This document shows, in pieces, positions 22,241 to 34,240 of a DNA stretch of 64,000 bases. A program made the position numbers and the translations under genes. Every line of letters starts with the position of its first letter. Within the stretch, counting starts at the first letter, position 1. The stretch lies in contig OY754980.1 in the NCBI GenBank assembly GCA_963576475.1, forward strand, positions 4,096,806-4,160,805, read 5' to 3'. The notes under the pieces were generated by a model that had not been told where the DNA came from, did not search any database, and was given only the letters and a program-made list of their open reading frames with translations. Source of the DNA: Molanna angustata. Its lineage: Eukaryota; Arthropoda; Insecta; Trichoptera; Molannidae.

Positions 22241-22520
22241 TTACGCCACGAATGGGTGCATTCTCCGGGACCCCGAAAGTTAAATTCGGTTTGCACACGC
22301 ATGCATCCCATTTAGTTATTTCCTCTAAGCCTCCGTTTGGGCAAATCTTCTTTTTTCTCAGCTTGAGTAGTTTTATATGCGAGAAGAAAGTAGGAGAGAG
22401 ATGGGAGGTAAACCTGTCTGAAGGTGATTGAAATAAATGACTAGGTATAATTATTTTTATATTTTAATTTTTTACTATTTTACATCAAGAAATAAATAAA
22501 GGAACATTTATAAAAATATA

Positions 22521-22690
22521 CAATGTGGGGCAACCAGCGATAGGCGTGAGGGTGAGCATTACTTTATCAAAGAAAGCACGACACATGCGGGTATGCGCAC
22601 ACATCTGTCTCGTCTCATCTGAAAAGACCCTACATTCAGGATGGGCTCAACTATGTGAGATGTAGTTTTTGGAAGTTTTAATGAAACGTA
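22521..22690 (+). mobile_element. Interspersed repeat family 4 copy
   Basis: Shares CAATGTGGGGCAACCAGCG and the CATTCAGGATGGGCTCAA block with the copies at 13963 and 33597, read here in the opposite orientation. Confidence 0.68.
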
Positions 22691-22907
22691 TATTTATAAT
22701 ACAATTTGATATATTGAAGTATTATTTTTTTCATATTTATTTAAAACCAAACAAACATACAGTTATACAAACAAATATTACGCGCAACAAATTCAACGTC
22801 ATCAATATAAAAAAGCAATCAAAAAAATGAATTCATCATTTTTAAGTGTTTTTTGTGATGTTATCTGTCTTTTGGATTAAAAAAGTGATTATTTTACAAT
22901 TATTATT

Positions 22908-23111
22908 GATAAACTTTTTAACATCTCAATAGAGACGAAGTTAGGATATTATAGAAGGACCAGGAACTCATGGTACCTACAGGGCTTACGATCTGTCATC
23001 GGCTGGTTTACGTGATCACTTTATTCGTTCACCAATTATGTTAGTTCTTGGTTCTTCAATAATATCCTAACTTCGTCTCTATTGAGATGTTAAAAAGTTT
23101 GTCAATAATAA
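22908..23111. mobile_element. MITE-A, complete copy with terminal inverted repeats
   Basis: AACTTTTTAACATCTCAATA and GAGACGAAGTTAGGATATTA at the left reappear inverted at the right end (23064-23111), giving about 40-bp terminal inverted repeats on a roughly 200-bp element. The loop holds GGTTTACGTGATCACTTTAT. Flanking DNA at 23115-23170 is shared with the other copies, so the mobile unit may be larger than the palindrome. Confidence 0.78.
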
Positions 23112-23170
23112 TATCATTAGACTCCCGACAGGGAAAAAAATCCAATGTTTGCGTATATGCAATTAAAAAA

Positions 23171-25060
23171 TATAATTGATTATTTTATCTTATTTATTTG
23201 AGGCTTCGATTTTTCGAGAGTGCTTTTTTGACTATATACTCGCCTCTTTGCACTTATTGTACATAATTAATTTAATAAATAAAATAAGAAAAGTTTACTA
23301 CGGTGATATCAATATGAACTCACAACCGGAGTGATAAAACTAATCCTCATCAGGGATAACCGGAGTACCTAATTATTAAACTAATCCGCATTAGGAATGG
23401 ACGGCGGGACAACAACAAGAACTGATTTTAGTCCCATCCCTAGAATTACTTATATTACCACATTTCATATACCTATACCTACTACTATAGTATTATATTA
23501 TACTATTCACGCATCACATGTTAAAAATACCTTGTTAAGGTTCTCTCTGAAATACAATGTTTTTTTTTACGTATTTTATAATCCTTTTGGTAAAAAATTG
23601 GAATCATGAACCTACATGTTAAGAATATCAAACAATAAAATCCCCATCTCATTAGGATGTGGGAAGGATCTTGATTGTTGTAAAAAAATATAAATTAAAT
23701 CTATGAATCAGGTATTCTTAAACTTTGAGTTGATCATTTAGATTTTAATTTTCCGATAAAGTTGGTTGCCACAACGATTCGCTCATGACCCAGACATCAC
23801 TCTCACACTTTATATCTCATATAAAATATATCGTTAGAATGCGATACACAGACCGACTCATGGCAATCTTCGATTCACAACTAATTCATTATGGTTCATA
23901 AAATCTAATTCATTGCGGTTCTTAAATATGTTAAGCAATTTTGACCGCAACATACTTTGAAAAACAAATACGTAACGTCTATAATTAAATATACTATTTT
24001 GAAGGCGATCTGTTATCTCATACTTCTTTTGAGATAAAGAGAGATGGCAATCTTCGATTCACGACTAATTCGGTATGGTTCATAAAATATTTAAGCAATA
24101 TTGACCATTAAGTACATTGAAATGCGTACTCAATGTATTTGAATCATATTGAATCGAAGAGCGAATTGATGATCCTCATAAATTTCATGAATCGATTTTA
24201 AAATACAGGATCTTACAAAAATATCGAACTTTGCACCACTAATTCATACTCCCAACACAGGCAAGGATTCAAGGGTGAAATGCAACAGGACGATGTCTTC
24301 GCGACTTGAAACGTTCATAAAAAAGGACTGTGTCAACTGGATAATGAAGTCTTGATGGTCCATACTTCGCAGAGGAGACGGCACGTAAAGTAAGAGAAGA
24401 AGATAAATGATAATATTATATAATATTATTGAGAAAAAAGTGGCAATATAATTTAAGTTAAAAATGATTGATGCATGGGCAAGTAATAAAGATTGAATCA
24501 TGTTTTATGTTATATAATCAGCATTGATAGGTCGGAAGGCAGAAACACCTAATTCCAATCTCTACCAAAAATGGGCGTACCCCATACCTACAGTTTGAAA
24601 ATTATTGGATCCAATTGGTTCCCATTGTATTACTAGTGGGGTGAATATGCATTCAGTGGATTGTTGGGAAAACGTCGTTTATTTTTTTCAAGATATTCTT
24701 AATAAGATTTATCCTTGTTTTTTCCTGGGCACTACCCAGAAAGGATGAATGTGGAATTACCCATAAATGAATCTTCGAGATACATTCGAACGACAGCTTT
24801 TAGTAAATGGTTGAAAATTAGATTCTTAATTTCGCTTTTCACTTTGCTGTGTTTTTTTTGTTGTTAATTTTGTATTAAAATCATGCAGCAGGCTTTTTTA
24901 TTTGTTTTACTAAAATATAATATATATAATGATAGTTTGAATGTCAGTAGGGTACACTCTTTTTTCCCTTTCTCAGAAAAACATTAAATCAAGATTTTTT
25001 TTATTACATATACCTAAAATGACATTATAAATATAACAGTGTGGAATCCTCAATATAATA
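23171..25060. other. Spacer with an imperfect duplication
   Basis: About 85 bp starting TGGCAATCTTCGATTCAC at 23861 recur at 24046 in direct orientation, 185 bp apart. An 85-codon minus frame (24244-24501) is unrecognised. No gene supported. Confidence 0.5.
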
Positions 25061-25069
25061 TATATATAT

Positions 25070-25735
25070 GTCGATCAAATAGAGCGTGTTCAAAAAAAGT
25101 TTGTGAAACACATCGATTACAGATCACACACTTACTCCCCGGACTACTCATCTCGCTGTGTTAAGTATTCTCTACCCACCTTACAGAAGAGACGCACAAT
25201 AAGAGACATGATGTTTTTATACAATATATTGAATAATCGCGTCGATACTCCTAAATTATTAGAAAAAATTAATCTCAGAATTCCTGCACGTTTGACACGG
25301 AGTGACCGTTTATTCAGTATGCCTGTTGTACGAACAAACTACGCAGGGAATGCATTTATTTATAGATCATGTAATCAGTTTGATTCAAAGTTCGCGGATT
25401 TTGACATGTTTGGCCCACCGGCCATTTTTAAGAAGATGTTGAGGCATTCGTAACGGTGATTTTCCTTTCCAAATTTTTCCCATTCCTATTCATAGTCCTG
25501 TCTTTATTTCCTAGCTTGTCCATTGTTTAATTAATTTTGACTGATCTTATTTTAATCGTTTTTTTTGTCTTTCTTTGTCTTTTTTGTTTTTCTTTTTCTT
25601 TCGTAAGATCGTAATTTAGTAATTGGTGTTACTATTTTGGATTTTTTGTTTAGTAATTAAATTTGAATTTATATGTATATTTAAAAAAACTGTCTGTAAC
25701 CTTGAATAAATAAAATAAATAAAATAAACAAATAA
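25070..25735 (+). mobile_element. LINE C-terminus with 3' UTR and A-rich tail
   Basis: The open frame 25067-25453 reads VDQIERVQKKFVKHIDYRSH, then SLPTLQKRRTIRDMMFLYNI, then RIPARLTRSDRLFSMPVVR, TNYAGNAFIYRSCNQFDSKF and a stop. This is the standard C-terminal region of insect CR1/Jockey-like LINEs with no internal stop, hence fairly young. A U-rich 3' UTR and an AATAAATAAAATAAAT tail end at about 25735. Confidence 0.85.
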
Positions 25736-25739
25736 ATTG

Positions 25740-26555
25740 GGTTGGTTTGGACCACCTCACTAAGACAAGCCTGTTCCGAGGTGGTAGACTAGTTACATAA
25801 TATTAATTACTAAATCAGTGTTATATGAATGATTGTGTAGCCCATGGTCCACTTATTGAGTCCTATGTTAGTAGTTTTGTCGTTTATGTTATTATGTATT
25901 GAGAATTTGCTGACAATAGTTTATCCCTTTGTTATGTAACCGTGTTCGCATTGTTTGTTTAAGTCTTGTATTTTCTATTAAATGTATGTACGGTATTTCA
26001 TTCGTTCGATATTTCTATTATTATGGTCACCCGAATCTTCATGTTGTTTAGGCTGTCCAGCGTTTAGCCGGCCCAGGGGCACGTCACGAAGACCTATTAA
26101 TGCATTCAGAAATGGAAATAGCAATTTGGATTTTTTACATTTTTTCTCTCGAATTTAATGTTTCCGTGACTGATGTGGAATTTTGGGCTTTCGTGTGGGG
26201 AGGAGCAGTTGAATATTAATTAAATAAATTAACAATTTCAGTTGAAGTAAACGAATGAGCCCATCAAAATTGACTATTCCGATAATGCCCGACTATTAGA
26301 TGAAACGAGTTTAAAGCATGTGGTTGTGGTGCAGTTAAAAAAAAAACTATAAAAAAATTCAAAATTCGACCGTACTTCATAAACAGTTTTGATCTTACTA
26401 TTTGAAATTTGTGTTTAAGCTGATACTTAGGTACCCAGTTTTTGTATGGCCGAAACTGACTTAGCATCGGATTAAACTCTTAAACTAAAGTATTTAAAAT
26501 ATTAAGTACCTAAGGCCCTTTAAGTTTGAAAAATTATTAGACCATATATATGATT
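25740..26555. other. Unassigned spacer
   Basis: GGACCACCTCACTAAGACAA at 25750 faintly resembles repeat C. Otherwise nothing recognised. Confidence 0.4.
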
Positions 26556-27443
26556 AAACGAGTGGATTGTGGCCAACGCTATCCCTGACTACTAAGTCAC
26601 TCCACAATTTAAATTTTTGTATGGATTTTTTAGCATTTTCATGAAATGAGTTTATTAAATCATTATTTGATTCAATGCCATATTATGAAAGTGATGTGCC
26701 TTTTTAGTTAATTAAGAATAATTATATCAAATTTTAAGTTTCCTGAGCTTGGAGTCACTTTGAAATATTTGACAGTTGAAAAAAATGAGAAACACTATCC
26801 TTTAAAATCTAATGAAGTCTAATAGAGTATTATATATACATTTGTAAAATTTGGAAATAATCGAATGAGTACTTTGATGAGTAAAATAGAATAAAAACGG
26901 CGTACATAGCACATATTACAAAACACATACATACATCTACATTGTGAAGAAACTTTCAGAATACAATCTCAGCATGATACTTATTGATAATCTGCAATAT
27001 AAATTTAACCTTTAAAACTGCGCATTCATAACTCCCCACTATATCTCCTTTGGGTAAAGAGAAATAAAAAAAATATTTCACGTCAATCTATATATTACAT
27101 TCACATTGTCAATGTCAAATACGTAATGTCAAACGCAGTTGTTTTAAATAACAAAGATTAATTCAAATACAGAACATACTCACTCTCAGTACTCATTCGA
27201 TTCCTGTCATATTTTGAAAATTTATATATCTAATACTCGCTTGATCCCATTAGATTGGAACAGTGCTTCTCAATTTTTTCAACTGTCAAATATTTCAATG
27301 TGACGTCAAGCCCAGGTCTTAAAATATGATGTTTTTTTTTCAAATTGCTAAAAAAGGTTCATCAATTTCCATACAAAATTTGAATACTTTGTGGAATGAC
27401 TTGGTAGTGAGGAGTATAGCGTTGACCACAACCTACTCGTTTA
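26556..27443. mobile_element. MITE-E, foldback-type element with long inverted arms
   Basis: The left end TAAACGAGTGGATTGTGGCC and right end (inverted) TAAACGAGTAGGTTGTGGTC start arms of roughly 300 bp that also share GAAATATTTGACAGTTGAAA and ATCGAATGAGTAC. A single arm recurs at 36417-36845 and a scrap at 44729-44765. No ORF; non-autonomous. Confidence 0.75.
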
Positions 27444-27609
27444 CTTTAGTGTATAGTTCGACAGTGAAATACTCTTGATTATGAGTGCCAAGCAACAGTC
27501 CTTTAATACAAAGCTTGCTTTGAGTGAGCTTTTATTTTATGAAACATGTTATTTTAATTAATTTTCTATTGTTTCTCAATCAAGTCACACGTCAATAATT
27601 ATTTCACAC

Positions 27610-27672
27610 GCACCCATGATGCAACATTTTTTGGATGCACCCATGATGCAACATTTTTTGGATGCACCCATT
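27610..27672 (+). repeat. 27-bp direct repeat
   Basis: GCACCCATGATGCAAC followed by ATTTTTTGGAT occurs about 2.3 times in tandem. One more copy, ATGCACCCATGATGCAACAT, sits 500 bp away at 28146. Confidence 0.85.
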
Positions 27673-28639
27673 TTATTTTATTTTATTTTATTTGCGACAC
27701 TTAGGTACAGACATTGACAATCGCATACAAGAAAGTATATCTTAATAATTTTATATAATGTCAATATCCAATTGGAAGTGAACACAACATGCGAAATTCA
27801 TAAATATTTCACACAAAAATATTAAAGCATCCGAGATAAAAACAGTAATAAAAAAACTTTAACAATAAGACATAATTATACAAAACCCATAAAAACATAA
27901 AGAAGCTTAGGTATATACAACAGTAAAAAGTACATAGTAAATATAAATCAGCATAGTACAAAGTAAATATAAGGAAGCATATATACAACAATAAAAAGTA
28001 ATGAAAATTGTGAATATTACAATAAAAAGCGATGAAACATGACCTTATATATGTACATCAACAGTAGTTCTCCTCTCTACTCAGAATTCAATAGCATTCT
28101 TTTTTAAATACCTCTCTTGTGTTGCAGAAGATATCAACCATGTTGGATGCACCCATGATGCAACATTCGTCTAACGAATTCCGACTGGAAATCTACATAA
28201 AGTGTCTTCTGTGATCCCGCTGTGAATCAACCTGGAACCTTCAGCACAGGAATTACTCAGATGTCAAACTAACTTCACGAAGTCATGAAGGCTGACAATT
28301 TTAAGACAATCACATATAAAATAGAAACGAAGAATTATTTATTTAATTAATTTGAGAGTTAGTTTAGGTAATAAACCTTTATTACTCTTTCAGTTGGACT
28401 TAAATCTCTTTTTTATGCTCATTTTTATTACAAAACTAATCTTATTAGATTGTTCGATTGAATCGTTCTCGTATTATGGCAGTTGTTATCTTTTACTGTG
28501 CAAATTAAAATTCGCATACCATTTTGTCTGAGATTACAAAAGATGCCTTAGGAAATATTTACTGTTTCACAGTTATTATTCAGGTTTCATCTGCAAACCC
28601 ATATGTATTTTGTAATCAATACCTAAAATGTTCCAGTCG
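27673..28639. other. AT-rich spacer between two copies of the 27-bp unit
   Basis: Contains degenerate internal repeats of ACAGTAAAAAGTA and AGTAAATATAA type (27915-28030). Nothing coding recognised. Confidence 0.4.
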
Positions 28640-29270
28640 ATTGTACTTTATCGGATTTCACATTCGATCAATACTGTCATCTAGGCAGCACGGTTTTGTG
28701 TCTGCGAGGCCTACGTAGACCAACTTGCTCGAGTACCTTGATTACATATTACTGGGGGTTTCAGAGGGGCATCAGTTACATGCTATATTATTTTTCAAAT
28801 GCCTTTGACAAAGTACCCCATAGTGTTCTTATAGAAAAACTTCGGGGTTAAGGAGTCAGAGGCAGCCTTCTGTCCTGGATCTCTAGGCATTAAAGTAATC
28901 GAATTTTGTATGTAAAAATTTCAGACTGCATCTCGTTTCCTATTAGAGCTACAAGTGGTGTTCCACAGGGTTCGCACTTAGGACCAACTCTTTTCAATAT
29001 TTTCATAAATGACAAATTAAAAATATTTTTTGATTTAAACATATTTATATTTAGCTTTTAGCCGACGATATGAAGATATACAAGGTAATGGAATGTCTTT
29101 CCGACTGTCACATCCTACAATATAGTTTAAATAGATTAACGGAATGGTGTTACCATAACTCTCTGCTCTCAAACATAGAGCAATGCCTGGTTATAAATTT
29201 TAACAGGAAAAAAAAAGAATATTATATCATTAAGTTACAGAATAGATGATAAGGTTCTTGGGATTGGTTT
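28640..29270 (+). pseudogene. Decayed LINE reverse transcriptase (Jockey/CR1-like)
   Basis: Across several frames I read SSRQHGFVSARPT, FSNAFDKVPHSVLIEKL (motif A region), SGVPQGSHLGPTLFNIFIND (motif B), ADDMKIYKVMECLSDC (motif C; YADD lost its first residue to a stop) and LNRLTEWCYHNSLL. The order and spacing are those of a Jockey/CR1-type RT. At least four stops or shifts (around 28850, 28890 and 29060) kill it. Endonuclease and C-terminus are absent. Confidence 0.88.
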
Positions 29271-29287
29271 TAGAAGTATTCTTTACC

Positions 29288-29455
29288 ACAATGAGGGATA
29301 ACCGGCGACAGGTGTGCGGGTGTGAATTACCTAATAATTATAAAAGGATGCACGACATATGCGTGTATGCCCACAAACTTTTCTCACCTAAAAAGACACT
29401 ACAGTCAGAATAGGTGGTGAACCTCATTGCTTAACTCTCTGAGATGTTATTATGT
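29288..29455 (+). mobile_element. Interspersed repeat family 4 copy
   Basis: GATAACCGGCGACAGGTGTG to CTCTGAGATGTTATTATG; same order of blocks as at 22.5 kb. Confidence 0.62.
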
Positions 29456-29464
29456 ATGTTTGGA

Positions 29465-29745
29465 TATATTGAAAGCATGAGCGATGAACGACTGACCAAA
29501 AAAATATAAATGGGTGTAAGAGATGCAGCTAATAGCAGGGGCCGCCTCAGAAAGGGATGGCATGACCATGTGGATGATATTTCGAAAGAAGAAAACATAA
29601 GAAGCTTCAACATTCGACGCGCGTATATGAGACGATACATGGATGTAAAGGAAGCCAGAAATGTTTGCAAAAATAGACGAGTATGGAGCTCCGTTCTCTC
29701 TTCCTACCTCGTAAGGGAATTGGCGTAATGGTATGTATATCAGGG
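29465..29745 (+). mobile_element. LINE-F C-terminus
   Basis: MSDERLTKKI, then (in another frame) SRGRLRKGWHDHVDDISKEE, then RRAYMRRYMDVKEARNVCKN and a stop after SYLVRELA. Same family as 12.5, 37.9/38.6 and 55.1 kb. Frame break at about 29510. Confidence 0.72.
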
Positions 29746-30324
29746 ATGAGCCACTAATACAAAATTCTAAAATATTTTTTTGTTAATTTTTTCTTGGCTA
29801 ACTTTTTAAAGGGGTAACATAAAGACCGGCCCAAGGGGACACTTTAGACAACACTATGGCGTCGTTAAGATTTATCATTAAGACCCTTTGTGTTTCTGCA
29901 ATTTGATTAAGTACATTCGCCGAGTCTGCTTTTGTCGAAGGAAGGGTCTTTTGTTCTACAGGGCATTGTTGCGAATGTAAATCTTTGTTCTCTATTCTAT
30001 AAAAATGTATTTTCTTAATAGCTCCATTAAGAAGTTTAATGGATCAACGAACGACTCTCTCGTATCTGTGACTACATACAAAGACACAAACCTCTTTTAT
30101 ACAAATATTTTTCTTTGATCAAAACTATTTGAATTCATAGTGGGAGATTTGGACAGTCCATTCTTTTAAATAATATTAAACTTGATAAATATTCTTTTTT
30201 TGTCCTCTCAACTATCATCTTTTATCACATTGTTAGTTTTTTCCGAAATTCAAGATTCCACTGCCCATCAGCAACGAATATTCTAACACTACAGAATAGC
30301 AGTAAAACATATACACATATATGA
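29746..30324. other. Unassigned spacer
   Basis: No gene or repeat recognised. Confidence 0.4.
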
Positions 30325-30803
30325 GGTAATGTGGGGTAACCAGTGAAAGGTGTGCGGGTGTGAATTACCATAAAAAAGGAAGCAATACACACGCTTGTAT
30401 CCCAATGCACTGGTCTCGTCTCACCTTAACCCTTCATTGCATGTTTTTAATTATAAAAACGAATATATTTATAATCTATTGCAGGTAATGTGGGGTAACC
30501 AGCGACAGGCGTGTAGGTGTGCATTACCATATACAAGGAAGCAATACACACGCTTATATCTCTACGCAGCAGTCTCATCTCTCCTTACTACGTCATTGTA
30601 TTTTTTTAAATTACAAAAACGAATATTTTTACAAACTATTGCAGGTTATGTGGGGTAACCAGCGACATGTGTGAGGATGTGCATTAACATATACAAGGAA
30701 GCAATACACACGCTTGTATCCCCACGCACCGGTCTCGTCTCACCTTACCACGTCATTGCATTTTTTAAATTACAAAAAACGAATATTTTTATAAAATATT
30801 GCA
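30325..30803 (+). repeat. Family-4 repeat in three tandem copies of about 160 bp
   Basis: GGTAATGTGGGGTAACCAG starts at 30325 and 30484, and a GGTTATG variant at 30644. Each unit ends in an A-rich segment and CTATTGCAG. The spacing of 159-160 bp shows head-to-tail amplification of a truncated family-4 repeat. Confidence 0.9.
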
Positions 30804-30834
30804 GAATAGAAAATAGGAAAATAATCTTCTTCTT

Positions 30835-30975
30835 ATTATTTGCCCTTTTCCCGTCTTAGTCGGGGTCCTGGTACGTAATCGCCAGGACACTCTGTCCTAG
30901 GTCTTCAAGGTATCGATGCTGTCCCCCTGAAGTTCCTTTTGAATGCTAGACCACCAAGTTTCTTTTGAATGTTAA
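30835..30975 (-). mobile_element. LINE tail
   Basis: The minus frame WWSSIQKELQGD, then DRVSWRLRTRTPTKTGKGQ, resembles the last residues of an insect LINE (xDRxxWRxLxRTxDP). Short and unverified. Confidence 0.5.
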
Positions 30976-31017
30976 CCAAAATAGGAACATAATATTTATA
31001 AAAAAAAATATTTAAGT

Positions 31018-31754
31018 TTAAAAGGCACTACACTCATAATGGGTGGTGGACCTCATTGCTGAATAATGTTAGATGTTGTTTCGGAATGTTTGCAAGCAGT
31101 CTTAGTCTTGTTCTTACAACGACTTGATCTTGCGATTTATGCAAGACTGGTCTTGCTCATCACTATTCCAGACTAGATATCAATTCCGTTCCACTGCGAG
31201 ATTAGGTATTTTTAATCTCTGAATGGCTTAGAGCGGGGATAACATTACGAACATAAAAATACGAACAACAGTAATTAAGAAATATAAAATTTCTTATGTA
31301 AATGTTTCATCCTTTGCTCCCTTGAGTCAAAACAACCCCCAGGCACGAACTTAATATTACAACCCCTATCTTGTAACAATACTCGTTTCTATTTATATTG
31401 AGTTCCCTTATAACCCCCTCAACAGCATGAAACAAGGTTTACATTTTATATAGTTTCAATATTTTTTTTTATCATCGAAAAAAATTCATACATACCATCA
31501 CGGCATATCATCCAAAAAGGAACAACATTCAGAATTGGTGGTTAAAATTATTGCTGAAATATGAGACATATTTTATTATTTTTTATTTTAAATTTCTTTT
31601 TGGTTAATTTATTTTATTTATTTTAGTTTGTTTATTTTTATATTGCTACTATAAAAAAATAATTTGTTAAAATACAATGAACCTATTCAATTATACATAA
31701 TATATAAAAAGAAATATAAATATAATACTATGTATATAAAGCCTTCTTTATATA
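31018..31754. other. Spacer with two family-4 scraps
   Basis: 31018-31090 and 31488-31570 match the 3' half of family 4. The rest is AT-rich with no feature. Confidence 0.5.
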
Positions 31755-31756
31755 TT

Positions 31757-31944
31757 GTCGGCATTCGTGGCTCAGTTGGTAAGGTATCTGATAGCTGATC
31801 CAAAAATCCCGGGTTCGATTCCCGGTGGAGACACAGATTTTAATTGTGTTTTCAGTGTGGATCTGTGAGAGTTTCCACAGAATGTAGCAACTAATATTTG
31901 ACATAGTAAGTACATGTTAGTTGCCCGAGAATAAATAAAGAGAA
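31757..31944 (+). mobile_element. SINE family 2 copy
   Basis: GTCGGCATTCGTGGCTCAGT, GGTTCGATTCCCGGTGGAGA (intact B box) and TTGTGTTTTCAGTGTGGATC. It ends just before the pogo-like element, separated by about 12 bp. Confidence 0.83.
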
Positions 31945-31958
31945 AATAATGTTATTTA

Positions 31959-33084
31959 GGGGAAGGGAGGGCAAGATGGAAGGTTTAACTTTATGATGTA
32001 AAAAAAATATAACAATATAATATAAAATTTTTATTTCAATCAGTTTTGAGAAAGGTCTTACATGTTTATAAAATTGAGTAATTAAAAATATTGAAAATTG
32101 AGTATAAAATCTGTTAGGACTCATAAAAGAAAAAATGACAAAATTCCATCTTGCCCTAACCCTGAGGGCAGAATGGAAAGCTTATACGGGCAAGATGGAA
32201 TGAATAGGATATCCCTACATTTTACAATTAACACATAAAAAACAACATTAACACATAAACCACAACACACTGGACACTGTACCCAGTCCTCTGTGGGTGT
32301 ACACACAACACATCTTCTTCTGAGGACTGCTCCGAATGTTGTAGTATATTTTCATCATTTTCTGTCTTTTTTCCTTTTCCTTTACCCTTTCTTTTGCCAT
32401 TTTCTTTATTCTCGTGCCTTTTGCCATTTTCTTTTCTAAGATAAAAATCTTGTTATTTTTATTATCCTTGCCCTTGATGATCCGATTAAGCACTAATTTT
32501 GGTTTTGCTCTCAAGTCGTTCTTTTTTTCGGTAGCTTCTTTGAATGGAGAACTGGTTAGGATTTCTGATTTTTGATCCAAGATCCTCTGTTGCTCTTTCT
32601 TATATACTTGAACACCATCTACAAAGAACAACATCCTCAATTAGTTGAAAAATTGAAAACAAAAATCAAAATAATTGCACGCGGGCAACATGGAAACTAT
32701 TCCATCTTGCCCTAAAATGCAATTTTCCATCTTGCCCATATGCCCACTGCCAATAATAATATCAACGCTTTAAAAATCCTTTAATTAATTTCCTCTTTAA
32801 ATATCAATTCATACAATCTATCCCTAATAGGTAGTTTGTATAAAAACAAAATGGCAGTATTACTTACTTTGTATAAATAATCACACTGCAAAAGTTCACT
32901 GATTTCGTAATGATTTGTCGCGAAAATACGAAACACGTGTACACGTCGCTTGGTGGCGCGAACCGAACCGAGTCACCGTTCGTAAACACAGGATGGCTGC
33001 GTGTATCTGTGTATGTGGAGACTCGTGCGCCTTGTCACGTGATTTGCGATAGGTAGGTAGTTTCCATCTTGCCCTCCCTTCCCC
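31959..33084 (-). mobile_element. pogo-like (Tc1/mariner superfamily) DNA transposon remnant
   Basis: Perfect 23-bp terminal inverted repeats, beginning GGGGAAGGGAGGGCAAGATG, are flanked on both sides by TA (31957-31958, 33085-33086), the Tc1/mariner target duplication. GGGCAAGATGGAA also recurs inside at about 32145, 32190, 32700 and 32725. The minus-strand frame 32248-32640 reads KSEILTSSPFKE, a lysine-rich stretch and, in a shifted frame, EDWVQCPVC. An ILTSxPxK motif followed by a WxxC..C zinc-finger-like end is typical of insect pogo/jerky-like transposase C-termini. The DDE core is missing, so this is an internally deleted, non-autonomous copy. Confidence 0.78.
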
Positions 33085-33134
33085 TATGTATAATATAATG
33101 TAACACTTAGTTACTATATACAAGAAAAAATATG

Positions 33135-33262
33135 CTTCCTTTAGTTGACTTAGTTGGTCTGTTCTTCAGAAACTATGCCTCCTGGGATGACGAAGTCCAG
33201 CTATCCTTCCATCTCTTGGGTTGTCTACCGGGTAGGCGGCGGCCAGAAGGAATTTCGTATAA
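33135..33262 (-). mobile_element. LINE tail
   Basis: On minus EIPSGRRLPGRQPKRWKDSW followed by TSSSQEA. The GRxPKRWxD motif is typical of insect LINE ORF ends. Short. Confidence 0.55.
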
Positions 33263-33596
33263 TCATATATATAAATAAATATATTAATATATGTTTTTAT
33301 TTTTTTTAGCTGCACTACGGTAAAATATCATCTACTTAAAATATACATATAAGTATTGTACGAAGTACATTACGGATGTTGACAAGAAAAGTATGGACAG
33401 TGATTTTTAATTCGACAGAGCGAGACATATATCGATTTCTAATAATTTATTATTGAGCGTCTAACCAATAAAATATTTTTGTATTTAATTTTTTACTTTT
33501 TTTAGTGGATCTCATTCTTTCATTACACATTTTCACCCACTACACATTCACATCCCAGTATGTTATTAATTACATGAATTGATTTGCCACCATTCC

Positions 33597-33868
33597 ATTC
33601 CATTCTTTTAAATCATTGTTTTCGAATGTCCCGTAAGAGCCGGGTAATCGAAAATACAACAGGCAACAATAACATCTGACATAGTTCAGCAATGAGGTTC
33701 ACCACCCATTCTGAATGTAGTGCCTTTTTTGGTGAAACGAGACTGGTGTGTGGGTAAACATAGATGTGTTGTTCTCCCTTTTATAAGGCAATGCACACCC
33801 GGACACCTTTCGCTGGTTGCCCCACATTGTGGGATATGCCGTGATGGTATGAATGAATGAATGAATAA
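33597..33868 (-). mobile_element. Interspersed repeat family 4, best-preserved copy
   Basis: About 270 bp nearly identical to 13963-14232, including the (GAAT)n edge at 33850. The two are closer to each other than to any other copy here. Confidence 0.75.
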
Positions 33869-34091
33869 TTGACACTAGGTTGGGATAGTTTAAGAATTAT
33901 ATATTAAGCCTACTCATTGTAATTTTTTACCTAGTGTTGTTTGTGTGCAGTTTAATTATGTAAATAAAATAAAATAAAATCTCAATTAGTGGAAAAAATA
34001 TGTTTTTTAACTTATTTTAAGTTACTCAATACAATTAACAGTGGAAAACCACCAAAAATTGACAGTTAAAAAATAAAAAAAAATATAATTA

Positions 34092-34240
34092 ACACTTCCT
34101 AGCACCCAGTGTTTCCAGCCCAGAAAAGCAATATTTGCGTGAGAAATGAATTTAAATAAATTTCTCTTCTGCTGGGAATCGAACCCAGGACGCCCGCACA
34201 GAAACCGATCGGCTTACCAACTGTGCCACGGCGTGGTCGA
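34092..34240 (-). mobile_element. SINE family 3 copy
   Basis: Inverted B box in GGGAATCGAACCCAGGACGC and A-box side GGCTTACCAACTGTGCCACG. The body contains TGCGTGAGAAATGAATTT. Same family as 49297 and 55240. Confidence 0.8.

Noticed and set aside
24244..24501. 85-codon minus frame with hydrophobic stretch as a membrane protein
   Set aside because: The hydrophobic run comes from AT-rich TTATATTATT-type DNA, with no homologous pattern or context.
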